Counted from the first letter of the stretch, positions 7,315-16,138 are shown. The stretch: 64,000 nucleotides of DNA from Gordonia bronchialis DSM 43247 (GCF_000024785.1 NC_013442.1:17411-81410); one strand, 5' to 3'. Translations and numbers: made by a program. Notes: generated by a model not told the origin, from the letters alone.

Positions 7315-8439
7315 TCAGCGGTTCAGGCGTGTTATGTGGCCCGGCCTACGCCTTCGACGCTGGCGCAACTTGTGGGCGTACCGGTCGCAGTGGCGCTCGA
7401 CTTCTCGTCCGACAGCTGTCAGGCTGCGGGACCACCGGCAGGCAGGCGCCCAGCGCAGCATGATCATGACCGCGACCCAGAGAATGAAGAGCATGAAAAA
7501 GGCGGGCGTGAACAACACATTCCACAAAGAATGAGCGGCCACGATCGGCCAAAGGTGGCGATAGTGCACAAACATCCACATCGCCCCACCTGCCCAGACC
7601 AGGCACCACACCCACTGGTTCGCCGCCGAGGCCAGGTGACTGGGGATCGGTAGAATTGTGTCGCTCGTGAGTTCGCCCCGCCCGTAATACAAGTGGGGAA
7701 TCGCGCGTAAGGCAGTCGAGGCAACGATCCCACCGCACAGCCATAGGCGCGACGGGTTCTTTCCGGACGCCGGAATGATCAGGAGCAGCGCGGTCAAACC
7801 AGTGAACCCAAGCTCCTCGTACGGACCAGCCATGAGTCTCCGCACCCAATCAGACCAGTCGGCGTCGTCATGGAACGGCCCCACCCCCATCGGGAGCACC
7901 TGCGTCTCGACCAGAAGCCACCGAGCCACGACGAGGGCGACGAACTCAAATATCAGCCATAACACCAGGATTCGCGGCCACACGGGCCAGAATCGAGCGT
8001 GCTGGGATCGATACGGCCCACGCGGGTCACGGATGCTTCCGGTGATGACCACCCACACCCCGCACATCGCAGTGATCGCAGCGGCCTGCTCAGTGATCGT
8101 ATGCAAATTGCTTAACCACGGAGATGGACGTTCGGTCAGGCTTGAGATGCCGGCAACGCCGTACAGATTGCTCATCACGACCCGGCCGTAGGCGCCACAC
8201 ATCACCGCCAACCACAACGAGATCCGTGCCGACGTCGCGTCCCGCACCGCCGAGCGGGTGGCCATCAGGAGCGTCAGCGTCACCGTCGCCACCCATCCAC
8301 CCGTCACCACCGCGAGCACAGCCCACCCCGGACCAGTAGCCGCCGGAGCTATGCGCCAGAACGTGCACGCGATTCCGGCCGCCGCCCCCACTGCCGTCGC
8401 GAGGACCGCCAGACGATTCCCGATCACCATGCGCGGCAC
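7315..8439 (-). CDS. CPBP-family intramembrane metalloprotease-like protein
   Basis: A 374-residue polytopic membrane protein with about eight hydrophobic segments. The motifs of the CAAX-protease/bacteriocin-processing (CPBP) family are present: an EE pair in MAGPYEELGFTG near residue 210, a conserved His in RAIPHLYYG near 245, and the final AAHSLWNVLF near 300. The Arg normally found in EExxxR is not obvious (EELGFTG). The C-terminus is a long Arg-rich cytosolic tail. Members process or sequester peptides or confer bacteriocin self-immunity; the substrate here is unknown. A divergent promoter for the next gene lies immediately upstream. Confidence 0.75.
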   Translation of the reverse strand: MPRMVIGNRLAVLATAVGAAAGIACTFWRIAPAATGPGWAVLAVVTGGWVATVTLTLLMATRSAVRDATSARISLWLAVMCGAYGRVVMSNLYGVAGISSLTERPSPWLSNLHTITEQAAAITAMCGVWVVITGSIRDPRGPYRSQHARFWPVWPRILVLWLIFEFVALVVARWLLVETQVLPMGVGPFHDDADWSDWVRRLMAGPYEELGFTGLTALLLIIPASGKNPSRLWLCGGIVASTALRAIPHLYYGRGELTSDTILPIPSHLASAANQWVWCLVWAGGAMWMFVHYRHLWPIVAAHSLWNVLFTPAFFMLFILWVAVMIMLRWAPACRWSRSLTAVGREVERHCDRYAHKLRQRRRRRPGHITRLNR

Positions 8440-8495
8440 CCTACATCGCCCGTTTTCCTAGGTCCCGGTCTCCGATGCGAGGTACGGGCCGGCGC

Positions 8496-8531
8496 TTGGC
8501 CGTCGAATGGTTGTTCGACTATGCTGTCGGT
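8496..8531 (+). promoter_or_regulatory. Candidate leaderless promoter
   Basis: TTGGCC at 8496-8501 and TATGCT at 8520-8525 are separated by 18 bp. The GTG proposed as a start follows 6 nt after the -10 hexamer, the same geometry seen before several other genes in this window. Confidence 0.45.
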
Positions 8532-8843
8532 GTGGATGGTGGAGCAGATGCACACTGCTCGTCCGGGAGCGCGGGAAGGGCGCTCCCGGACCATCCCGTC
8601 ACGATCTTTCCGGCGCGCTGGCGCTGGACCTCTGCCGGCTACAGTCTGCGCTCTCCGGCTCGGTGTGCTCATGGTCATCGGCTCGGCGCGCGACAGGTGC
8701 TCGTCGGCTGGAACAACTCGGTACCCCACCCGTGTCTGACGTGGACGTGCCGGGAATGCGGGCACATCACCTGGGCGCAGGACCCGTACCGCTCACCGCG
8801 GCACGGGCTCGACTTACCCGTGGAAGAAGAGGGGAGAGGTTGA
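8532..8843 (+). CDS. Hypothetical protein with zinc-ribbon C-terminus
   Basis: About 103 residues if translation starts at the GTG 6 nt after the promoter; a longer frame exists from 8475. The C-terminal half has ARCAHGHRL and LTWTCRECGHITWA, a CxxxH...CxxC pattern consistent with a small zinc ribbon. Its last codons overlap the start of the next gene (TTGA). Family unknown. Confidence 0.55.
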   Translation: MDGGADAHCSSGSAGRALPDHPVTIFPARWRWTSAGYSLRSPARCAHGHRLGARQVLVGWNNSVPHPCLTWTCRECGHITWAQDPYRSPRHGLDLPVEEEGRG

Positions 8844-9070
8844 CCGAGAACATCGACCCCGCCGTCAGCCCGCCGAGCAATCGAGTGGCTCCCAAGCGGC
8901 TACGGGTGCCCCTGGCCGCCCTGGCCCTGATCGTGCGACCTCCCGGTCGCCCTGCCGCCATCCGGGCGTTCACCGCCGCCGAAGCCACCGAGGCGCGGGC
9001 CTACGCCGAAGCCACCGGTGCGACCGTCGAGCAGCTCGAGCATCGCACCGGACGCGACGTCACCGGCTGA
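8840..9070 (+). CDS. Hypothetical 76-residue protein
   Basis: Starts at a TTG (8840) that overlaps the previous stop codon and is preceded by GGGGAGAGG. It begins MTENIDPAVSPPSNRVAPKR and ends EQLEHRTGRDVTG. The central FTAAEATEARAYAEATGATV is helical. No known domain is visible. Translational coupling supports expression. Confidence 0.55.
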   Translation: MTENIDPAVSPPSNRVAPKRLRVPLAALALIVRPPGRPAAIRAFTAAEATEARAYAEATGATVEQLEHRTGRDVTG

Positions 9071-9085
9071 CGTAAACCGACATTA

Positions 9086-9117
9086 TCGGCGCCGGCTGGG
9101 CGGGTGGCCGGTGCCGA
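9086..9117. terminator. 11-bp stem hairpin after the 8840-9070 gene
   Basis: TCGGCGCCGGC and GCCGGTGCCGA flank a 10-nt loop with one G-T wobble. It begins 16 bp after the stop codon, without a T-tract. The rest of the gap up to 9368 shows only a candidate -10 (GATAGT, 9357-9362). Confidence 0.5.
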
Positions 9118-9368
9118 TCGCAGCGCGGCGTACGTGGGCGTGTCGTAGGTGGGTGGGGTAGAGGCGGCACCTTGGCGGTTCGGGCCAGTAATCTCGCGGT
9201 GCGTGGGCAGCTCGTCAGCGGCGTGATGAACTCACCACGCAGCAGCAGTGTCCCCGAGATCTCGAAGTCAACCCGCCCGGCCGGTAGCTACTCTCGGCTC
9301 GCTGCAGGTGCAGGTCGGCCTGTGCGTTCTCGTTCGCGCGAAACGATGGGCCGCGGGATAGTTCTGAG

Positions 9369-10547
9369 ATGGGTATGGCGAAGCGCATGATGGTGCAGGC
9401 CGAGGAGCAGGGCTGGTCCTATTCCGATGCTGTTGTCTGTTCGCAGTGCCTCGACGAACCGATCCTTAAACAAGCGGTCCGTCACGCCGCGGCCTCCTCG
9501 CTCGGGCCGTGCACATTCTGCGGTCGGGTACGAGACGCCGCGCCGCTCGATGTCGTTCTCGAGCTGGCCGTCGATGGTCTGAGGACGGAGTACACCGACC
9601 CGATCAACGTCGCGTACTACGACTCCAGCGAGGGCGGGTATCAGACCGTGACGCAGGGCACTGAGGAACTGCTCTACGAGAACGACGTCAGCAGCGATCA
9701 CGCCCTCATTGAGGCGATCGCGCGGAGTATCCACCCCACCGAGTGGTGCGACCGCGATCTGGCCGTGCCCCCGGTGGGCATGGGCCTCGCATGGAGCTGG
9801 GACCGGTTTCGTGAGGAGGTCCGCACGCGGCGCCGCTACACGTTCCTGCTGCCCGATCCTTCCGAGGAAGACGAGCCGGGGATGCATCTGGTGCACGAGG
9901 TTCCCGCCGCCGTCACCACAGCCGTCCAACTCGCCGATTTGGTCATCGACCTGCCCGCCGGCGACACCTGGTGGCGCGCGAGGGTCGGCAACCCGGGGGA
10001 GACGTTCGCCACCGCCTCCGACATCGGCCCACCGCCGTCGGAGTACGCGCGCAGCAATCGAATGACGGCGACGGGGATCAGTGCGTTCTATGGCACCTCA
10101 ACCCGTGGCGGTGCCGTCGGGGAGGTGAGCAAGTACGCCGACCCCGGAAGCGGGCTCAGCGTCGGCGAGTTCGCTCTCCACCGTGGACTGCGGGTACTCG
10201 ATCTGCGTACCCCGCCGCCCGTTCCGTCCCTGTTCAACGCAGCCGACAGGGACCGGAGACCGGCAACTGTGTTTCTGCGGGAGTTCCTCAAGTCCATCGG
10301 TGAACCCACCCGCCCGGGTGGCTCCGATGAGGTCACCTACGTCCCGACCCAGATCATCACCGAGTTCCTGCGCTACAGCCTCCCGGATGGTCCTGTCGAC
10401 GGCATCCTGTGGCGGTCAACAGCAGTCGATGATGTCGACTGCTGTGTGCTGTTCGTGACCTCAGAGGAGTGTGCGGACCGCGGGAGCGAGACACCGGACA
10501 CCCGGCTCGTACTCGACCACCGGACGATCACCCACCAAACAGTCTGA
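9369..10547 (+). CDS. HEPN/RES-type protein with N-terminal zinc ribbon
   Basis: A 392-residue protein in two parts. Residues 23-55 hold CxxC pairs (VVCSQCLDEP and GPCTFCGRV), typical of the HEPN-associated N-terminal domain found in front of RES domains. Residues about 200-370 carry RES-type motifs: WWRARVG, GISAFYGTSTRGGAVGEV and YVPTQIITEFLR. RES proteins studied so far are NAD+-degrading toxins, so NAD(H) turnover is a reasonable hypothesis. No Xre antitoxin lies beside it, unlike the pair at 15.7-16.7 kb. The ATG lies 6 nt after GATAGT, suggesting a leaderless transcript. Confidence 0.7.
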   Translation: MGMAKRMMVQAEEQGWSYSDAVVCSQCLDEPILKQAVRHAAASSLGPCTFCGRVRDAAPLDVVLELAVDGLRTEYTDPINVAYYDSSEGGYQTVTQGTEELLYENDVSSDHALIEAIARSIHPTEWCDRDLAVPPVGMGLAWSWDRFREEVRTRRRYTFLLPDPSEEDEPGMHLVHEVPAAVTTAVQLADLVIDLPAGDTWWRARVGNPGETFATASDIGPPPSEYARSNRMTATGISAFYGTSTRGGAVGEVSKYADPGSGLSVGEFALHRGLRVLDLRTPPPVPSLFNAADRDRRPATVFLREFLKSIGEPTRPGGSDEVTYVPTQIITEFLRYSLPDGPVDGILWRSTAVDDVDCCVLFVTSEECADRGSETPDTRLVLDHRTITHQTV

Positions 10548-10875
10548 CGACCGAATCGCGCGCGGAGACCCAACGAACGTCGGCTCCGCCAAGGGCTGGA
10601 CGAGTCTCCGCTGTGCTGCTGCCCTCCCTTGACCTATGGTCGGTTGCCGACGAAGGGCCGGACCATGCGGCCACCGTGTCATCGTTCGGCGGCCGTTTGT
10701 TGCCGACCGGCATGAGGAGGCGAACTAGGAACACATGCATGCCGTGGTTGGGCCAGGATCGGGTTCTTCCTACTAGGGGGAACGTAACCGCGATGCTCTA
10801 GTCTGTGGCTATGCGTGATGACGACGAAGAGCTGGAGATCTAGTGCCCTTCAAGCGACCTGTGGCGAGGCGGGAA
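10548..10875. other. Non-coding gap with a possible leaderless mini-ORF
   Basis: No gene is evident. At 10811 an ATG opens the ten-codon frame MRDDDEELEI, and TAGTCT sits 6 nt before it, the same geometry as other leaderless starts here. It may be a real promoter whose original gene was lost, or chance. Confidence 0.35.
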
Positions 10876-12243
10876 CTACCGGATCGGCAGAGCATTCTTC
10901 TCCTCGATCCATCTGTGCATGGTTTGCGCGATGGTGGAGCGGTCAGGTCCGTTCAAGGCCGCGATTGAAGTCCGTAGATCCTGAGTTGTGATGAATCCCC
11001 GGGCATGCATCTCGTTGACGGCTGTGGTAGCAGCAATGAGTGCATAAGTGGTTCGCGTATCTCTTACCGCCTTGTCGGTCTGGGGCGTCTCACCGTCGGT
11101 CGTCGGATAGTCGATATCCACGCGGATAATTCTGCGTTGTCCAGAGGCTGCGACACGCTCGTCTATTTGGTCGCGGGCTCGCTTCAACGGCTCAACGTGA
11201 GGTGTGCCAGCAAACTTGGCATCGATAAGGTTATCCGTCTCGCGCAGCCAGACGCATGTCAGCGTTCCCGGCCACTCATTAGGTCGGGGAAAAAGGTACC
11301 CCTCGTTTGATTCTTCAGGAAGACCGAAATGCCCCCAGACGTAACGAATTTGCGCGTTCCGCAGCAAACCTTCATGCATCCTTCGGCGTAGGGCTCGGTG
11401 GTTCGCAATGGAGTCCTCCGTCTTAACCGCGTAGCCATACGTTTCGGTGACCAGGGCGCGCGTGGTTTGTAGGCCATAGTTCAAGATCCGAGCGATGAAC
11501 CCGGCAACATCCATGACCCACGACGCCTGCGTCAGGGCCACCACCGCGACTGAGCCTTGATGCAGGTAGGGCGTGTTGACGCCAGGGGGAAAGAACGCGG
11601 TCAAGCGTGGGATGGAGTAAGACACCACAGAATGTCGCTCGCAGTCCAGTAGGGCTGACCATCGGGGACTGGTGGATGACACAACGGCGTGAGCGTTGTC
11701 CAGAGCAGCTGCAACTTTCGTAAAGGCCCGAAGGTCTTCGACCTCCAGATCGACGCCGTCGGTCCGCACGAAGTCAATTCGGTCTGCGACGTGCATGCCG
11801 TAGCCCGGCGGTCCTTCCACTGCTGGCCAAACGCTTGCTGCGAGCACTTCGGTTCGCGTCGCCTCCGCAATGACACTTCCGACGCGAGAATTCCGTCGAT
11901 CAGAGAACTCGATGTCGAGCCTGCGCAAGCGCTGCTCCAACTGATCCACCTGACTCCTCACCTGGACCAGTCTTGCGACTTCTTCCGACTCGTTCGGGAC
12001 GGCACCGATGACCTGAGCAAAATACGCGGGGTCGCGACCGAGCGCGATCCCCAGAGCCGGAAGCTGTGCGAAGCGAGGGTTCCCGCGTCCGTAGGTCATG
12101 TTTCGCAAGCGTTGGCCGTCTATCAAGTCTGCCTCAGTCCGGGCGGATTCATTCACGCGGTCGGCGATGTCTTCCCAAGATAGATCTGGTGGCTTGGCCT
12201 GCGTAAGTGCTCTTGCAAACGCGTTCCATCCGTAGTCTCGCAA
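10876..12243 (-). CDS. HTH-containing protein of a nucleotidyltransferase/kinase cassette
   Basis: A 455-residue protein that starts at a TTG (no better start seen). Residues 1-80 resemble an Xre-like HTH (LSWEDIADRVNESARTEADL, then LPALGIALGRDPAYFAQVIG). A coiled coil follows at about 90-115 (VDQLEQRLRRLDIEF). The remaining 330 residues have no recognised domain. The gene diverges from the nucleotidyltransferase/kinase pair across a 183-bp gap with small inverted repeats, so it may be their regulator or a functional partner. GC content is lower than in the surrounding plasmid genes, which suggests separate acquisition. Confidence 0.6.
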   Translation of the reverse strand: MRDYGWNAFARALTQAKPPDLSWEDIADRVNESARTEADLIDGQRLRNMTYGRGNPRFAQLPALGIALGRDPAYFAQVIGAVPNESEEVARLVQVRSQVDQLEQRLRRLDIEFSDRRNSRVGSVIAEATRTEVLAASVWPAVEGPPGYGMHVADRIDFVRTDGVDLEVEDLRAFTKVAAALDNAHAVVSSTSPRWSALLDCERHSVVSYSIPRLTAFFPPGVNTPYLHQGSVAVVALTQASWVMDVAGFIARILNYGLQTTRALVTETYGYAVKTEDSIANHRALRRRMHEGLLRNAQIRYVWGHFGLPEESNEGYLFPRPNEWPGTLTCVWLRETDNLIDAKFAGTPHVEPLKRARDQIDERVAASGQRRIIRVDIDYPTTDGETPQTDKAVRDTRTTYALIAATTAVNEMHARGFITTQDLRTSIAALNGPDRSTIAQTMHRWIEEKNALPIR

Positions 12244-12426
12244 GGTCCGCTCGTTCCTGGCGTCTCGCGGGACGCCTCAGGGTTTTCGTCATCTCTCCAC
12301 CGTGGAGTGCTGTGACGCGCCACGTGTGTAATCCTCGCACAGGATGTGAGTTAAGCGGCGTTCGTTCTGCAGGCAGCTGGCTCTACCGTCACAGATGGAC
12401 ACAATCCACGGGACGGAGCTACGGAC
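12244..12426. promoter_or_regulatory. Divergent control region with inverted repeats
   Basis: The gap between the HTH gene and the nucleotidyltransferase contains GGCGTC-N6-GACGCC, then CTCCAC-C-GTGGAG, then ATCCT-N5-AGGAT. Each is a small dyad suitable for a dimeric repressor. Which of them is functional cannot be told from one sequence. Confidence 0.4.
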
Positions 12427-13266
12427 GTGCACATCACTCATGTGAGCCAGTACCTTCAGGAACTGACCGAAAACCCATGGTTCGGACCAGCGGCGATCGA
12501 CTACTCGCTGCACCAGCTTGAAGAGGCGGGCCTGCGTCCTCCCGTAGCAGGGCTCGTCAGGGACAGCCGGGACAATCCGGCGAAGTTTTACGGCACCGAC
12601 GGTCATCCGTACGTGAAGTTCACCGCTGGTCCCCACGCTACGAGTATCCGATCGGTCGCAGCGGATACAGCGCGGGACGCAGTGCTTCTCGTCGCAATGG
12701 GTTCATACGCGCCGATGCATCGTGGCCACATTGCGATGATGGAGGCCGCAGAGAAGGCTCTTCTCGGCGAGGGATACACACCTCTCGCCGCTGTGTTCTC
12801 TCTGCACTCGGAGGAACACGTAGAAGCCAAAATCAGGCCGCTCCATCCCGATGCCCCCATCCGCACGGAGACGCGCTTCGCGACGGCATGCGAGGTATGT
12901 CCCCCTATCCTCCAGGGCGGCACGCCTACATTCATCGACCGTTGGGATGCGTCCATGCCCGGCGGCCCGCGGAGCTTCACCGACGTCATGCTTCGGCTGT
13001 CGAACACGTTGGAAGCGGCGGAGATCAGGAATGTCACACCTGTTGCGGTATTCGGCTCCGACAACGCCGTCTCGATGCGGGCCTTCTCGCGATATGGGCA
13101 CGCTGTCTGCGTAATCCGACCGAAGCATGAGATGGACGTTGAACCCTACGTTGCAGAGACACCGATGCGCGGCGCGATCCGGGGGCGGCGAGTACTCGTG
13201 GTCGCTCGAGCAGACACCACCGATATCTCGTCGACGAACATCCGCAACGAGATGGTCTACCGGTGA
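12427..13266 (+). CDS. NMNAT-like nucleotidyltransferase with N-terminal extension
   Basis: A 279-residue protein. From about residue 85 it follows the nucleotidylyltransferase fold: LLVAMGSYAPMHRGHIAMME holds the (H/T)xGH signature, and the C-terminal DISSTNIRNEM corresponds to the ISSTxIR motif that binds phosphates. GSDNAVSMRAF matches the acceptor region of nicotinate/nicotinamide mononucleotide adenylyltransferases. The first 80 residues (YLQELTENPWFGPAAID) form an extra N-terminal region. The start is a GTG with GGAG upstream. The stop overlaps the kinase start (GTGA), so the two act together. The true substrate is unknown; NMN-like molecules or another phosphorylated small molecule are possible. 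Confidence 0.75.
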   Translation: MHITHVSQYLQELTENPWFGPAAIDYSLHQLEEAGLRPPVAGLVRDSRDNPAKFYGTDGHPYVKFTAGPHATSIRSVAADTARDAVLLVAMGSYAPMHRGHIAMMEAAEKALLGEGYTPLAAVFSLHSEEHVEAKIRPLHPDAPIRTETRFATACEVCPPILQGGTPTFIDRWDASMPGGPRSFTDVMLRLSNTLEAAEIRNVTPVAVFGSDNAVSMRAFSRYGHAVCVIRPKHEMDVEPYVAETPMRGAIRGRRVLVVARADTTDISSTNIRNEMVYR

Positions 13267-14171
13267 TCGCAACCTTCACAGAAGTACGTGAACGACTGAA
13301 CCTGCCCCGCGATGTTCGTGAGCTTGCGCGGCAGTCAAGCCACATCGTGCTCGGCTCCGATTCGACGAGGCTGGTGTACCGCGTTGCTTCAGACGACGCC
13401 AGCACGCCCTGTATGACCCAGATTGGGGTGCTTCAGTCTCACTATTTGGCCGCGCGAATGAGTGCTGGTGGGCTTAACGTGGTGGCGCCGACTTCGCATC
13501 ATCCCTTACGCCCTAACGGTTATATCGTGTCAATCTATCCGATGATGGAGCCGATGACCGGTCGTGGATGGATGGACTCTGATCCATTTATTCTTGGCGC
13601 AGAAATGGCAAAATGGGCGGACTTCGACACTGTTGGCATGCGACGATTGAACGTTCCTGAGTACGTCCGCGAACGTATCCAAACGGCTTATGCGACAACT
13701 GGCACGCCAACCCTTCTGGATGCGGCAAGGCTATGCGATGAAGAACTCGCGCGCCTGCAAGTTTCGTACCCGTGGACGGAGCTGGAACAAAACACCGGCT
13801 GTGTCCACGGTGACCCTCACCTCGGCAACCTCGTCAGACGTGTAGCAGGAGAGAGGCCCCTATTCATCGACCTCGATTACGTGGCCGCTGGGCCCGCCTT
13901 ATTCGACCTCGCCATAATCTCGATGTACCAAACTCGATACAATAGCGAGTTTCCGTTTGCGGAAATAGCTTCCGGGTACGCAAGCGTGGCCCCGAACATT
14001 GATATGGATGAGCTCTTCGGACTCCGGATGTGGAAGGAACTCTCCTCGCAAACGCAGCTGCTGACTCGCTGGAGTCTAGAAGGGATTCGTGGTGAATTCT
14101 ATTCTCGTGCCACAAATGGATTGGGCGCGAACTGGGTCAATGTAATCGGAACGCCCGTAAATTCAGGGTAA
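13263..14171 (+). CDS. APH-fold small-molecule kinase
   Basis: A 302-residue protein with the aminoglycoside-phosphotransferase fold. The catalytic loop CVHGDPHLGNLV is near residue 180 and the metal-binding IDLDYVAAGPALFDLA near 203. An ATP-binding N-lobe with VLGSDSTRLVYRV lies near residues 30-45. It is coupled to the nucleotidyltransferase by a GTGA overlap, so a kinase followed by nucleotidyl transfer on one small molecule is plausible. An antibiotic-resistance role cannot be excluded. The gene is AT-richer than the plasmid backbone. Confidence 0.75.
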   Translation: MIATFTEVRERLNLPRDVRELARQSSHIVLGSDSTRLVYRVASDDASTPCMTQIGVLQSHYLAARMSAGGLNVVAPTSHHPLRPNGYIVSIYPMMEPMTGRGWMDSDPFILGAEMAKWADFDTVGMRRLNVPEYVRERIQTAYATTGTPTLLDAARLCDEELARLQVSYPWTELEQNTGCVHGDPHLGNLVRRVAGERPLFIDLDYVAAGPALFDLAIISMYQTRYNSEFPFAEIASGYASVAPNIDMDELFGLRMWKELSSQTQLLTRWSLEGIRGEFYSRATNGLGANWVNVIGTPVNSG

Positions 14172-14259
14172 CTGCTCAGCGATTCAGAGTAACTGCTCAG
14201 CGCCAGTCGTCGGTAGGAAGTAGCACGAGGCCATCAAGTCTGAGCCTCGCGACCTCGGC

Positions 14260-14340
14260 CTCCCAAAGTAGGTGTCATTGTCATCCGACAGCTACTGACG
14301 GATGACAGAGGACATGACACAAGTGACACCTACTTGAGAC
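14260..14340. repeat. Nested inverted repeat, left flank of the Xre/RES cassette
   Basis: AAGTAGGTGTCA (14266-14277) pairs with TGACACCTACTT (14324-14335), and inside it TGTCATCCG (14279-14287) pairs with CGGATGACA (14299-14307). CTCCCAAAGTAGGTGTCAT at 14260 and TTGTCATCCGACAGC at 14278 recur in slightly altered form at 17026 and 17078 on the other side of the cassette. The rest of the gap from 14172 to 14427 shows no gene. Confidence 0.6.
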
Positions 14341-14427
14341 TGAAATCCGCGGCATACTCGGCGGCCCTTTCGTGCGTCGAGATCTTCTACGAGTCTCACG
14401 AGCAACAGCTCACGCGCCGTCGCCAGA

Positions 14428-15675
14428 TCAGCCGGCGGCGCGTCGGGTGCTCACGGTGCGGATTGCATCGATGACCGTGGCCAGTGATCGAAAACTGGTC
14501 TCGGGTAGGCGCTCGCGTTCGCCCGCTTTGCTCAAGATGTCATTGGCCATGCGGGCGTCCTCGGCCGCCCGTTCGGCCTGCCGGGCCACGTGATTCAATC
14601 GCCATGCCGCGTTGGGCATTCGCTCTAACTCGGCCGCGGTGGCCGCGCGTGAGCGCACCGCGTGTTGCCGCCAGTCGGTGCGCATGCTTGTGTAGCCATC
14701 TCGGCAGCACGACGGGTCGGTGCACACGAGTGACCCTCGCAGGTGGCCGTTGTTCATCAGAATATCGGCGACCCGGGCGGGCACGCTGCGCCCGAACTCT
14801 GCGAGGTAGATGCGTTTGGATGAACGCGGTCCGCCGTTGTCGTCCTCGTCGGTCGGTTGTCGAGGCCGGCGTGAGCGCGCATGAGCCGCGAGGTCGCACC
14901 TCTCGTCGATGCCCATTCCGGTTTGGTAGCCTACGGCGCCTGCGGCTAGGGCAGCCATACCGTATTGCCCTTGGCGCCACGCCACCGTGTCGGCCACCGC
15001 GGACACGTGTCGGATTGTGGCCAGGTAGGTACCGATACGATCTTCGGTGTCGCCCTGCGCATTTCGACTAGCTGATAACGCCATCGGCACGTATCGCACG
15101 TGCATATCGTCGATACTGCGCAGGAAACGGTCGATACCCTTGCTCCAGGATGCCTGGTTACCGAACTTCTGCAGCGCTCCGGCTAGCAGCGGCGCCACTG
15201 GTAGGTCGATACCTTCGGCCAGCAGATACTGCCTGGTCCGCTGATTCGCCCGCAATACCACGTCAAACCATGGATCGTCGGGACTCGTGAGGTGAAAATA
15301 CGGTGGCATCAGCACTGACGCACCGTGCTCGATTTGGAACGTTACTGAACTACTGACCAGTTCGTCGATCATGGTGGAGTCGGCGAAGTCGCGTGGTGAG
15401 CGTTGCTGCGCATCCCCGTAGGGGAGGCCGGCCCAACTGTTATCGGGCGCCTGTTCGTACTGCAACAGGTGGGTGAGCGGGTCGATGAGCAAGGGGACAC
15501 CCGCCGCTTCAGCGGCTTCACGAAACGCGGGTTGCGCAGCCGCTGTGGGTGCATCGACAACGATGGCACGCATGGGTACGTTTCGGCCGCCGAAAGGTAG
15601 TCCCGCCGTGGCGGGTGCGAGCAGTTCCTCGATCACCCTATTGTCGCTGTGACCTGCTCTAACAAAGAGGGCCAT
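14428..15675 (-). CDS. Unknown 415-residue protein divergent from Xre/RES
   Basis: I do not recognise this family. Repeated strand-helix patterns such as FREAAEAAGVPLLIDPLTHLL (about residues 50-70) and the Gly-rich GYQTGMGIDERCDLAAHA look like a TIM-barrel-type fold. A cysteine cluster, VCTDPSCCRDGY, lies near residue 330. The C-terminal 80 residues are helical and basic. A remote relation to tRNA-guanine transglycosylase-like enzymes is conceivable but not shown. It shares a control region with GTAC repeats with the divergent Xre gene, so the two units are probably co-regulated. Confidence 0.6.
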   Translation of the reverse strand: MALFVRAGHSDNRVIEELLAPATAGLPFGGRNVPMRAIVVDAPTAAAQPAFREAAEAAGVPLLIDPLTHLLQYEQAPDNSWAGLPYGDAQQRSPRDFADSTMIDELVSSSVTFQIEHGASVLMPPYFHLTSPDDPWFDVVLRANQRTRQYLLAEGIDLPVAPLLAGALQKFGNQASWSKGIDRFLRSIDDMHVRYVPMALSASRNAQGDTEDRIGTYLATIRHVSAVADTVAWRQGQYGMAALAAGAVGYQTGMGIDERCDLAAHARSRRPRQPTDEDDNGGPRSSKRIYLAEFGRSVPARVADILMNNGHLRGSLVCTDPSCCRDGYTSMRTDWRQHAVRSRAATAAELERMPNAAWRLNHVARQAERAAEDARMANDILSKAGERERLPETSFRSLATVIDAIRTVSTRRAAG

Positions 15676-15703
15676 TGGTTAGTCCTTCCGCGCCCGCTGC
15701 TGT

Positions 15704-15741
15704 TGTACCCGCAACTGTACACGAAGTACAATCGGAAGTAC
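15704..15741. promoter_or_regulatory. Four-fold GTAC operator between divergent genes
   Basis: GTAC occurs at 15704, 15717, 15726 and 15738, with the central pair forming TGTAC-N5-GTACA. It lies in the 79-bp gap between the 415-residue gene and the Xre gene and is a good candidate site for Xre autoregulation. Confidence 0.5.
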
Positions 15742-15754
15742 GTCATGAAACTTA

Positions 15755-16138
15755 GTGAGAAACATCGGGAGTGGAACTTTGAGTGCTATCGCAGGAAGGT
15801 CGGGGAACAGCCTTGTGTACGCGCGGGTCGTCGCCGATGCGCGCCGCGGGCTGACTGTTGGTGAAATCGGCGGCGTCACCCACGTGTCGGAAAGGTCGGT
15901 CCACAACTGGGCGTCAGGGAAGAGTCGACCTGAAGGCGAGCAGCGCGACAGACTCCTCGAACTCAAGTACATCGTCGAAGGTCTGTCGGAGGTGTATGAG
16001 GATGAGGGAATCGAAATCTGGTTGCATGCGCGGCAACGCAGCCTTGGCGGAAAGTCGCCGTTAGAGCTACTCCGCAACGGCCAGTTTGACGACGTGCTCG
16101 AAGCGGTTGATCGGCTGGCGGGCGGACCCAGACGGTGA
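15755..16138 (+). CDS. Xre-type antitoxin with DUF2384-like C-terminus
   Basis: A 127-residue protein starting at GTG 15755. The N-terminal HTH is visible in GLTVGEIGGVTHVSERSVHNW. The C-terminal GKSPLELLRNGQFDDVLEAV is the Xre/MbcA/ParS toxin-binding type, which covers the active site of RES toxins. It overlaps the RES toxin gene by 4 bp (GTGA), the standard antitoxin-first order. It probably binds the GTAC repeats just upstream and represses its own operon. Confidence 0.85.
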   Translation: MRNIGSGTLSAIAGRSGNSLVYARVVADARRGLTVGEIGGVTHVSERSVHNWASGKSRPEGEQRDRLLELKYIVEGLSEVYEDEGIEIWLHARQRSLGGKSPLELLRNGQFDDVLEAVDRLAGGPRR

